From the NCBI RefSeq assembly GCF_004329715.1, contig NZ_JXSY01000026.1:1-64000 (forward strand): DNA of 64,000 bases, in the 5' to 3' direction. The notes under the pieces were generated by a model. That model did not search any database. It had not been told where the DNA came from and saw nothing but the letters and a program-made list of their open reading frames with translations. Position 1 is the first letter of the stretch. Each line of letters opens with the position of its first letter. This document shows, piece after piece, positions 57,327 to 64,000 of the stretch. The DNA comes from Bowmanella sp. JS7-9 (GTDB lineage: Bacteria > Pseudomonadota > Gammaproteobacteria > Enterobacterales > Alteromonadaceae). The position numbers were made by a program, and so were the translations under genes.

Positions 57327-58853
57327 GTGAAACTAGGTGTTATTTTGGGTGACCAGCTCAGCCTTGAGCTGGCCACCCTTCGGGCGCTAAACCCACAATC
57401 TGACCTGATTATGCTGGCCGAAGTGCCGGTTGAAGCCGGTTATGTCAAACATCACAAGCAAAAGATTGCATTAATATTTTCCGCTATGCGCCATTTCGCA
57501 GAGGAGTTGCGTGAAGCAGGCTGGCAGGTCGTCTATTTTGCTTATGGCCAGCATCCCCATCAATCGTTACTGGATGCGCTAAGCACTACCTGCCAGCAAC
57601 ATACCATCGACGAAGTGGTGATTACCCAATGTGGTGAATACCGTCTCCAGCATGAAATTGATAGTCGTTGGTGCGATGCACTTAACCTGCCTTTGACCTG
57701 TCTGCAGGATGACAGATTTATTTGCCCACTTGATTGGTTTCGCGATTGGGCGGATGGACGCAAGCAACTGCGTATGGAATATTTTTACCGCGAAATGCGT
57801 CGCCGTACCGGCCTGTTAATGGACGGAGATCAACCCGCCGGCGGGAAATGGAATTACGATGCCAGTAACCGCAGTGCCTATGATGCTAAAACTCCGATAC
57901 CCGAGCCACTCAACTTTGACAGGGATGCCATCGACCAGGAGGTGCTGACCCTGGTAGCTAAGCAGTTCAGTGATCACCCCGGCTCTGTTACCCGCTTTCT
58001 GTGGGGCACCCGACGGGCTCAGGCGCAGGCCGCACTGGGACAATTTATTCAACATCGATTAGTTAATTTCGGTGATTATCAGGACGCCATGGTCAGTGGT
58101 GAGGACACTCTGTTTCACTCACTGCTATCGCCGTACCTGAATATCGGTTTGCTCGACCCGCTGCAGGTTTGTCAGGCGGCTGAACGGGCCTATCTGGATG
58201 GCCGTGCGCCACTCAATGCGGTGGAAGGATTTATCCGGCAAATTATTGGCTGGCGCGAATATGTGCGCGGTATTTACTGGTTACATATGCCCGATTATGC
58301 CGCGCTGAACAAACTGGGTAACCAGCGCGACCTGCCGCCCTATTACTGGAATGGCAAGACAAACATGCACTGCATGGCGGAATGTTTCCGCAACACATTT
58401 GATAATGCCTACGCCCATCATATTCAGCGTTTGATGGTCACTGGTAATTTCGCATTGCTTGCCGGTATCGAACCTGAGCAAATCTGTGACTGGTATCTGG
58501 CAGTATATGCCGATGCCTTTGACTGGGTCGAATTGCCCAACACCTTAGGCATGGTGATGCATGCCGATGGCGGCTATCTGGGCAGCAAACCCTATGCGGC
58601 ATCGGGAAAATACATTCACAAAATGTCCGATTACTGTCAGCACTGTCACTACAACGTAAAAACCGCCGAGCAGGAGGATAGCTGCCCGTTTAACGCCATG
58701 TACTGGCACTTTTTATATCGTCATCGTCAGGCGTTTGAAAACAACCCACGAATGGCCATGGTGTACAAAAGTTTTGCCCGCATGAGTGAAGCCAAGCAGG
58801 ACGCCATCCTGCGCCGCGGAGAACACCTGCTGGAGAACATTGCATGCCTGTAG
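57327..58853 (+). CDS. Fe-S bacterial cryptochrome/photolyase (PhrB/CryB type)
   Basis: This 508-residue protein belongs to the iron-sulfur bacterial cryptochrome and (6-4) photolyase group. The four ligands of a 4Fe-4S cluster are visible at Cys349 (MHCMAEC) and Cys437, Cys440 and Cys453 (YCQHCHY and EDSCPFN), at spacing matching Agrobacterium PhrB. The N-terminus (MKLGVILGDQLS) is the family's. The start is GTG. The FAD domain is C-terminal. It is likely a (6-4) photolyase or light sensor. It starts 38 bases after the pirin gene and overlaps the DUF2256 gene by 10 bases. Confidence 0.92.
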   Translation: MKLGVILGDQLSLELATLRALNPQSDLIMLAEVPVEAGYVKHHKQKIALIFSAMRHFAEELREAGWQVVYFAYGQHPHQSLLDALSTTCQQHTIDEVVITQCGEYRLQHEIDSRWCDALNLPLTCLQDDRFICPLDWFRDWADGRKQLRMEYFYREMRRRTGLLMDGDQPAGGKWNYDASNRSAYDAKTPIPEPLNFDRDAIDQEVLTLVAKQFSDHPGSVTRFLWGTRRAQAQAALGQFIQHRLVNFGDYQDAMVSGEDTLFHSLLSPYLNIGLLDPLQVCQAAERAYLDGRAPLNAVEGFIRQIIGWREYVRGIYWLHMPDYAALNKLGNQRDLPPYYWNGKTNMHCMAECFRNTFDNAYAHHIQRLMVTGNFALLAGIEPEQICDWYLAVYADAFDWVELPNTLGMVMHADGGYLGSKPYAASGKYIHKMSDYCQHCHYNVKTAEQEDSCPFNAMYWHFLYRHRQAFENNPRMAMVYKSFARMSEAKQDAILRRGEHLLENIACL

Positions 58854-58993
58854 GCTCGCGGATGCACAAGTCCCACTTACCCAGCAAACTCTGCGCGACT
58901 TGTGGGCAACCCTTTGCATGGCGCAAAAAATGGGCTCGCTGCTGGGACGAGGTGAAATATTGCTCCAAACGCTGTAAAGGCGGCGTAAAATGA
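58844..58993 (+). CDS. DUF2256 small Cys-rich protein
   Basis: This 49-residue protein has LPSKLCATCGQPFAWRKKW and VKYCSKRCKGG, giving CxxC and CxxxC pairs, so it probably binds zinc or another metal. The sequence is the DUF2256 family, found next to photolyase genes in many bacteria; its role is unknown. It overlaps the previous gene by 10 bases and the next by 4 (ATGA), so translation is coupled. Confidence 0.9.
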   Translation: MPVGSRMHKSHLPSKLCATCGQPFAWRKKWARCWDEVKYCSKRCKGGVK

Positions 58994-60351
58994 GTGGTTT
59001 CAAAAGTAATCCATCCACACCGGTTGTGCTGTGGCTGCGTAATGACCTGCGTTTGCACGATCATGCCGGCTGGCACTTAGCGCAGCGCCTTAAACGCCCG
59101 GTGTGTGCCGTGTTTGTTCTGCCTGCACATTGGTCGCAGACCGATGCCCATGGCATGCATCGCCTCGGTGCAGCCAAACTGACGTTTCTGCATCGCACAC
59201 TGGCCGGCCTGCGCAATGAACTGGCGCATTTTAATCTACCGCTCACTCTGCTGTGCGGCGATCCCGTTGAATTGTTCACCTCCATGGCCAACCAACAGGC
59301 GTTTACACTGCTAACCAGTGAAGCACAGGCCCCGGAAGAACAAGCGTGGCTGCAACAATTGCAACAACGCCACCTCACAATAGACACCTACTGCGCTCAG
59401 CCGCTGTTTAATTATGCTGATATCGCTAGGTTGCTCACGCCCTTTCCCGGTAGCTTTTCAGCGTTTCGCCGTAAAGTGGAGGCAAAGCATGGCCCGGCCA
59501 TACCGGCGCCTACCCCGCCAGTTACCCAACTCATCCCCGCCAGTTTCGATTGGCAGACAGAAGAATATAATTTGCCCAGCGGAACCGAAGCCGAGGGTGA
59601 ACAGGCGGCGCTTGACTGGGTCAATACCTATTTATTTCAGCGCCGCGCCATCAGCCACTACAAACAAACCCGTAACCGCTTGCATGGCAGCGATTACGCC
59701 AGCCATATGAGTGCATTTCTGGCGTGGGGCAGCCTGTCTGCCCGTACCCTGTGGCACAACATCCTTGCCTATGAAGCAGCCTACGGTAGCAACGAACAAA
59801 GCTATTGGTTGCGTTTTGAGCTGCTGTGGCGCGAATTCTTTCACTGGTCGTTGCGCAAGCATGGCGCGCAGTTTTTTCATTATGGCGGCTTGTGTGAACA
59901 GGGGTTGCCGCCGGCGCAATTTGATCCTGTCCGCTGGCAGGCCTGGTGCCAGGCAAAGACCGGCGTTCCTATGGTCGATGCGGGGCTGCTGGAGTTGCGC
60001 TACACGGGGTATGTGTCTAACCGGTTACGCCAGAATCTGGCCAGCTATTTTATCCACCAGCTCAAACTGGACTGGCGCCTCGGTGCACGCTGGTTTGAGC
60101 AGCACCTGACAGACTTTGATGTGGCGAGCAATTATGGCAATTGGGCGTATATCGCCGGTGCGGGGCATGATCCGCGCCATGGAAGGGAATTTAGTCTGAA
60201 CAAACAATTGCGCCAGTATGACCCCCACTGCCAGCACATTCGCCACTGGCTGCCTGCCCTGAAAGATGTCAGCCTCGGTGAGATTGAACGCCACCAGCAG
60301 GGTACTGCTCAACTGGCGGGTTATCCGCCTCCTGTGGTGGTTTGCCCCTGA
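58990..60351 (+). CDS. DASH-family cryptochrome
   Basis: This 453-residue protein has an N-terminal photolyase-fold domain ([16 protein letters not shown]), a linker and a C-terminal FAD domain. The FAD domain shows DASH hallmarks: [28 protein letters not shown] and [14 protein letters not shown] with NGNW. DASH proteins repair CPDs in single-stranded DNA or act as light sensors. A good ribosome site (AAAGGCGG) precedes the ATG, which overlaps the DUF2256 stop. Confidence 0.92.
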   Translation: MSGFKSNPSTPVVLWLRNDLRLHDHAGWHLAQRLKRPVCAVFVLPAHWSQTDAHGMHRLGAAKLTFLHRTLAGLRNELAHFNLPLTLLCGDPVELFTSMANQQAFTLLTSEAQAPEEQAWLQQLQQRHLTIDTYCAQPLFNYADIARLLTPFPGSFSAFRRKVEAKHGPAIPAPTPPVTQLIPASFDWQTEEYNLPSGTEAEGEQAALDWVNTYLFQRRAISHYKQTRNRLHGSDYASHMSAFLAWGSLSARTLWHNILAYEAAYGSNEQSYWLRFELLWREFFHWSLRKHGAQFFHYGGLCEQGLPPAQFDPVRWQAWCQAKTGVPMVDAGLLELRYTGYVSNRLRQNLASYFIHQLKLDWRLGARWFEQHLTDFDVASNYGNWAYIAGAGHDPRHGREFSLNKQLRQYDPHCQHIRHWLPALKDVSLGEIERHQQGTAQLAGYPPPVVVCP

Positions 60352-60353
60352 GT

Positions 60354-61868
60354 ATGCTGCAGGTTGTCTGGCTTAAACGGGATTTACGTCTCGATGATCA
60401 CTCCGCACTGCATGCTGCGGCCTCTGCCGGAGCACCGGTGGTGTTGCTCTATGTTGCCGAGCCCTCCCTGTGGCAACAGCCAGATACCAGTCTGCGTCAC
60501 TGGCAATTTGTGCGCGAAGCACTATCCAATCTGAATAAGCAAACCCAGCGTTATTATGGCGTCCAGATCGCCTGCTGTTTCGGCGAAATTGATCAAGCGC
60601 TGGACAGGCTGTACCAGCAGTTTGGGCAGTTTTCACTGCACAGTCATCAGGAGCATGGCACTGAATTTACTTATCAGCGCGATAAGCAGGTCAAGCACTG
60701 GTGTCGGCAACGGCAGATCACCTGGCGGGAATACGCACAATTTGGCGTACGCCGTCCCAATCCGGAGCGCGACAGTTGGGCCGATGCCTGGCATGATTTT
60801 ATGTCACAGCCCTGTCTTGCCAAGCCAGAAACACTAACCAGTGTGTGGCCAACCAGCTTCTTATCTGTATCTGCATTACCGCGCCAGCTGGGGTTTGAAC
60901 AAAAAACCACCCTGCAACGCCAGCAAGGCGGCGAAACGGTCGCCCAACAGGTGCTACAACATTTTCTCGCTCAACGTGGCCGGGATTATCATGCAGCCAT
61001 CAGCTACCCGCTGCGCGCCCAACACAGTTGTACCCGCCTGAGCCCGTATCTGGCTTATGGCTGTATCAGTGTCAGACGCACCGTTGAAACTATTACCGAT
61101 GCCATGCAGGAAACCCGCGATAGCATGTGGCACAAGGCGCTCAGCGCAGTGATTTCGCGTTTTTGGTGGCACTGCCACTTTATTCAGAAGCTGGAGGACG
61201 ATGTGACCATGGCCGAACGAAATCTGCATCCGGCCTTTGACACGTTAGGTAAAGCTCAGAGCAATGAGTTTTTAGTGCGCTGGCAACAGGGTCACACCGG
61301 CTGGCCTTTAGTCGATGCGGCCATGCGCAGTGTCAATCAAACCGGCTGGCTGAATTTTCGCTTGCGCGCCATGTTGATCTCCATTGCCAGCTATCCGTTG
61401 TGGCTGCACTGGCGCGAACCTGCATTGCATCTGGCACGGCAATTTACCGATTACGAACCCGGCATTCATTTCCCACAGGTGCAAATGCAGGCGGGTACCA
61501 CGGGGATCAATATTCCACGCATGTACAACCCATTAACCCAGGCACAAAAACTCGATCCGCGAGGAGAGTTTATCCGCCGCTGGGTGCCTGAACTCAAACA
61601 GGTACCGGATAGTTGGCTGCATCAACCCTGGCTGATGCCAAAAAACCAGCAAAAAAATGCCGGTTGTGAGATAGACATTGACTACCCCGCCCCCTGTGTG
61701 GATTTTGAGCAGGCCTGCCGGGCGGCGCGCAAAGCCTATGCGGGATTGCGTGACAGCCATTTTAAGCACACTGCGCAACATATTGGTCAACGCCATGGCT
61801 CCAGACGCCGTAACAGCATGCAATCCTCAACTGCAGCAGTACATAATCAGCTAAGCTTGTTTGACTAA
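60354..61868 (+). CDS. Third, divergent photolyase/cryptochrome-family protein
   Basis: This protein of about 504 residues has the photolyase N-terminal domain ([19 protein letters not shown]) and a C-terminal FAD-binding domain ([27 protein letters not shown]). The region that carries N378 and W382 in E. coli photolyase (NNGGWQW) is replaced by [18 protein letters not shown], ahead of [11 protein letters not shown]. Thus the electron-transfer Trp and a flavin-contacting Asn are apparently changed. It is not clearly a class I, DASH or Fe-S member. The ATG at 60354 follows the DASH stop by two bases (TGAGTATG). An in-frame TTG at 60342 would overlap. Confidence 0.82.
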   Translation: MLQVVWLKRDLRLDDHSALHAAASAGAPVVLLYVAEPSLWQQPDTSLRHWQFVREALSNLNKQTQRYYGVQIACCFGEIDQALDRLYQQFGQFSLHSHQEHGTEFTYQRDKQVKHWCRQRQITWREYAQFGVRRPNPERDSWADAWHDFMSQPCLAKPETLTSVWPTSFLSVSALPRQLGFEQKTTLQRQQGGETVAQQVLQHFLAQRGRDYHAAISYPLRAQHSCTRLSPYLAYGCISVRRTVETITDAMQETRDSMWHKALSAVISRFWWHCHFIQKLEDDVTMAERNLHPAFDTLGKAQSNEFLVRWQQGHTGWPLVDAAMRSVNQTGWLNFRLRAMLISIASYPLWLHWREPALHLARQFTDYEPGIHFPQVQMQAGTTGINIPRMYNPLTQAQKLDPRGEFIRRWVPELKQVPDSWLHQPWLMPKNQQKNAGCEIDIDYPAPCVDFEQACRAARKAYAGLRDSHFKHTAQHIGQRHGSRRRNSMQSSTAAVHNQLSLFD

Positions 61869-61911
61869 CGCGGCAGGACTGTTATGGTGCCGAGCAGACA
61901 GACCCAACGAG

Positions 61912-62322
61912 ATGACAAGCATGTCCGGAGAAACTAATCTGGCCCGATTACTGGCCAATCTCACCCCTGAGTTGGACAGCACCGAATATGTGTATTGTTG
62001 CGTAAAGCAACGACCCGATGGGATAACTGATGAGGATTGTCTGGCCTATATCCACGAGCGGGAAGGCTTAACGCTGGTGTTAACCAGACAAAAAGCCGAT
62101 GCATTACAACTTAGCTGGCAAGGACCGTTTCATTGCGTGTGTCTGACTATTCATTCCAGCTTGGAAGCGGTAGGATTGACCGCGGCCGTATCCGGCGCAT
62201 TGGCGCAAAACGGTGTCAGCGCTAACATGCTGGCCGGTTACTACCATGACCATATATTAATCCCCTGTGCACAGGCAGAACAGGCCATGCAAGTGTTACA
62301 GGGGCTGACGAAAGATTATTGA
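61912..62322 (+). CDS. ACT-domain protein (COG3602-like)
   Basis: This protein of about 136 residues has two ACT-like halves: residues up to about 60 (YVYCCVKQRPDG) and a C-terminal CVCLTIHSSLEAVGLTAAVSGALAQNGVSANMLAGYYHDHILIP. ACT domains bind amino acids or related small molecules. The family is uncharacterised. The start at ATG 61912 or 61921 is uncertain, as no clear ribosome site is present; a TTG start overlapping the photolyase is also possible. It is the last gene of the photolyase run. Confidence 0.8.
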   Translation: MTSMSGETNLARLLANLTPELDSTEYVYCCVKQRPDGITDEDCLAYIHEREGLTLVLTRQKADALQLSWQGPFHCVCLTIHSSLEAVGLTAAVSGALAQNGVSANMLAGYYHDHILIPCAQAEQAMQVLQGLTKDY

Positions 62323-63221
62323 GCCGGTAACTTTATTGTATTAACCGGATACCATAACGCCTTGTTATTCAATGGGGTGCCCGCCGGTAAAACCGGGTTT
62401 TCCAATTCAAAGATACTGCGTTTAGTCAGATTGGCATTATCCAGGTAACCGCGGTAATGGCGCTCAAACAGCTCATCAAAAGTGCCGTCCGCCAGGGCTT
62501 TTTCCAGCCCCGTCTGCAATAAGTTAGCCAGCACCGTATTTTTCTTATTCACAAAAAAGTACACCGCGGTGGGATAGTAAATCCCCATGGATTGCTCTAT
62601 TTCAATAGGATATTGCTGGCCAAAGGTGTCTTGTTCCAGCCAGATTTCTACCACCGAGCGCGGGAACAATTGCGCCTGACCATCATTGAGCATGCCAAAT
62701 AATTTGTCATAGATGGCAGACGACACCACATCGAAACCATTGAACTGCAATATCTTAGTATCCGGCCAATCTTTGCCCTGCACCATTTTCAGGGTGCGCA
62801 GGCCGGTGAGGGAGTCAATCGTCGCGACTTGCTGGACATTGTCTTTGCCGACCAAAAACAGGCGCAGACCAATCAATCCTTTATAAATCGGAATACGGAT
62901 CGGCCGTAACTGGCTCTCGCGGCTGGCATCGGTCATGCTCCATAGCACCGAAATTTCCCGCGCGGCTGCCAGGCTTTTAATCGCCTGACCCTGTTCCAGA
63001 TGGCGACGGGACGGTAACAAACGATACTTTACGCCTGTCTCAGCCAACGCCAGATGCAATAACTGGATCGGATATTGATTGAGTGGATTCTCTTCATCAC
63101 TTGGCTGCGGATAGGTCAGTTCCCAAACCGCCCCGTGTGCCAGACCTGGCAGCAATAAAGCAAGACATAACCAGCGTGTGAAATTAGGCCTGAACACCCA
63201 GTTGCTCCCTGACAGATGCAA
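62316..63221 (-). CDS. Periplasmic solute-binding-like protein
   Basis: This 301-residue exported protein has a hydrophobic signal region (about 15-31). It resembles bacterial extracellular solute-binding family 3 proteins, with YPIQLLHLALAETGVKYRLLPS near 49, ISVLWSMTDASRE near 90 and VYFFVNKKNTVLANLLQTGLEKALADGTFDELFERHYRG near 220-258. There is no transporter gene next to it, so it may be a stand-alone sensor-type protein. The start overlaps the NTF2-like gene by 38 bases; a GTG eight codons downstream would reduce this. Confidence 0.7.
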   Translation of the reverse strand: MHLSGSNWVFRPNFTRWLCLALLLPGLAHGAVWELTYPQPSDEENPLNQYPIQLLHLALAETGVKYRLLPSRRHLEQGQAIKSLAAAREISVLWSMTDASRESQLRPIRIPIYKGLIGLRLFLVGKDNVQQVATIDSLTGLRTLKMVQGKDWPDTKILQFNGFDVVSSAIYDKLFGMLNDGQAQLFPRSVVEIWLEQDTFGQQYPIEIEQSMGIYYPTAVYFFVNKKNTVLANLLQTGLEKALADGTFDELFERHYRGYLDNANLTKRSIFELENPVLPAGTPLNNKALWYPVNTIKLPAQ

Positions 63222-63570
63222 TAATTTTACATGGTTCGCCCTGTTTGCATTTAAGCGTGTAGGACGTTGGTGTCACCATCAGCGTTGCACCATCCGCAGA
63301 CTCCAGCGTCCAGCGCACCACACAAAAGGTAATATCATCAGCCAGACTCATTTGAGTCTGCATTTTCGCACTTAATTTGGCCATTCCCATAGCTGTGCAT
63401 TGTTGAATAATCTGCTGCAAGTAATCGGAGATGTCCTGTTGGGATTGCAACACGGTGGTGGCGTCACCACACATATCCATGGATGGCTCTGAATAATACT
63501 CGACTAAGGCCTGAGTATTACCCATCTCAAATTCCCTGGCGTATGCCTTGAAAAACTGCTCAATTGTCAT
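63184..63570 (-). CDS. NTF2-like (SnoaL-type) domain protein
   Basis: This 128-residue soluble protein has the pattern of a small NTF2-like cone fold (FFKAYAREFEMGNTQALVEYYSEP near 6-29, CVVRWTLESADG near 83). The fold is used both for catalysis and binding, so no function can be assigned. It follows queE by 11 bases on the same strand and overlaps the next gene. Confidence 0.65.
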   Translation of the reverse strand: MTIEQFFKAYAREFEMGNTQALVEYYSEPSMDMCGDATTVLQSQQDISDYLQQIIQQCTAMGMAKLSAKMQTQMSLADDITFCVVRWTLESADGATLMVTPTSYTLKCKQGEPCKIIASVREQLGVQA

Positions 63571-63581
63571 GCGACGTCCTG

Positions 63582-64000
63582 TTACTCAATCCCGATAAAC
63601 TTGTGTGTTTGTAGCGATAAACGCCAGTTATTGTCAATGCATTGTGCGACGGCTAGCTCAGTGGCACGGGTCTGCTGACTGATCGGCTGTAAATATACCA
63701 GCGCGTTGCTATTACATGCAGGGCGTGCAAGCAGCGCTTTGAGGTCGTCCACATGTTTTTGCATCGCAACCGGATGTTTGATTTCACTGGCAACGTTTAA
63801 CGGTTGATCCAATACCGCATAGCCGCCTTGCATGCCCACTTTGGGCGACACCGTCACCCAGGTGCGCGGATCAGCTATCACCTCAAACGTACCACTGGTT
63901 TCGATTTGCACACTAAAGCCCTGATCCAGCAGCGCCGAGGTCAGGCTGGTGAGATCGTACATACATGGCTCACCACCGGTGATAATAATGTGCCGGGCTT
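63582..64000 (-). CDS. queE: 7-carboxy-7-deazaguanine synthase QueE, 5'-truncated by the window
   Basis: QueE is a radical-SAM enzyme making 7-carboxy-7-deazaguanine for queuosine. Reading from the window edge, the frame gives RHIIITGGEPCMYDLTSL and later QIETSGTFEVIADPRTWVTVSPK, EIKHP and the C-terminal WRLSLQTHKFIGIE, all matching QueE. The N-terminal part with the radical-SAM CxxxCxxC cluster motif lies outside the window. The ATG at 63962 is internal, not the start. Confidence 0.94.
   Translation of the reverse strand, partial: ARHIIITGGEPCMYDLTSLTSALLDQGFSVQIETSGTFEVIADPRTWVTVSPKVGMQGGYAVLDQPLNVASEIKHPVAMQKHVDDLKALLARPACNSNALVYLQPISQQTRATELAVAQCIDNNWRLSLQTHKFIGIE

Overview
The window looks like a core-chromosome segment of a marine-type gammaproteobacterium, most probably of the Alteromonadales (Alteromonadaceae-like). 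This rests on gene content and protein style: FabR with an acyl desaturase, SthA, DusA, cysJIH, an rpsF-rpsR-rplI operon without priB, glnA/glnL/glnG with sigma-54 and NtrC sites, several cyclic-di-GMP proteins, and a photolyase/cryptochrome cluster. Base composition is roughly balanced, except for one clearly AT-rich patch at about 17.9-18.6 kb. I saw no tRNA or rRNA genes, insertion sequences, prophage genes or CRISPR arrays.

Layout. 0-7 kb: a membrane-anchored RRM protein, a DUF5610-like protein, trmA, fabR facing a desaturase that carries a FabR-type operator, sthA and an Fe-S uracil-DNA glycosylase homologue. 7-14 kb: a receiver/DUF3369/GGDEF/EAL protein and the cysJIH operon. 14-21 kb (mostly minus strand): envelope proteins, a reduced phage-shock operon (pspA, pspC and a membrane ORF) behind a strong sigma-54 promoter match, two AT-rich orphan genes, a two-gene unit of tiny envelope proteins, and dusA. 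21-26 kb (plus strand): a GcvA-like LysR regulator, an unknown membrane-anchored protein, zur, yjbQ and an OmpA/TSP3 protein. 26-34 kb (minus strand): a Gfo/Idh/MocA oxidoreductase, dnaB, an ECF sigma/anti-sigma/DUF4097 module, a PAS-PAS-GGDEF-EAL protein and the S6-S18-L9 operon. 34-45 kb: an EamA transporter, a serine hydrolase, proB, two tandem acyltransferases with a YbdG-like channel, a porin-like protein, a chemoreceptor and an NPP-type phosphodiesterase.

45-52 kb: typA, then the nitrogen-control block glnA - DUF4124 - glnL - glnG. glnA has an NtrC palindrome and a sigma-54 promoter at classical spacing, and a second NtrC palindrome sits on the glnL start. 52-54 kb: a DecR/Lrp-type regulator and a class-V PLP enzyme, with a shared inverted-repeat motif upstream of each. 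54-62 kb: a short-chain dehydrogenase, a nitroreductase, a LysR regulator, a pirin, then an overlapping run of photolyase-family genes (Fe-S type, DUF2256, DASH type, and a third divergent type) ending with an ACT-domain protein. 62-64 kb: a periplasmic solute-binding-like protein, an NTF2-like protein and the C-terminal part of queE, cut by the window edge.

Most of the window is ordinary housekeeping. The parts best worth a second look are the photolyase cluster with its third, divergent member, the ECF sigma/DUF4097 module between rplI and dnaB, the TAATG-coupled 46-codon ORF near dusA, the AT-rich orphan pair, and the regulatory sites readable upstream of the desaturase, pspA, glnA, glnL and the DecR-like gene. 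I found no clear evidence of a wholly new multi-gene system.
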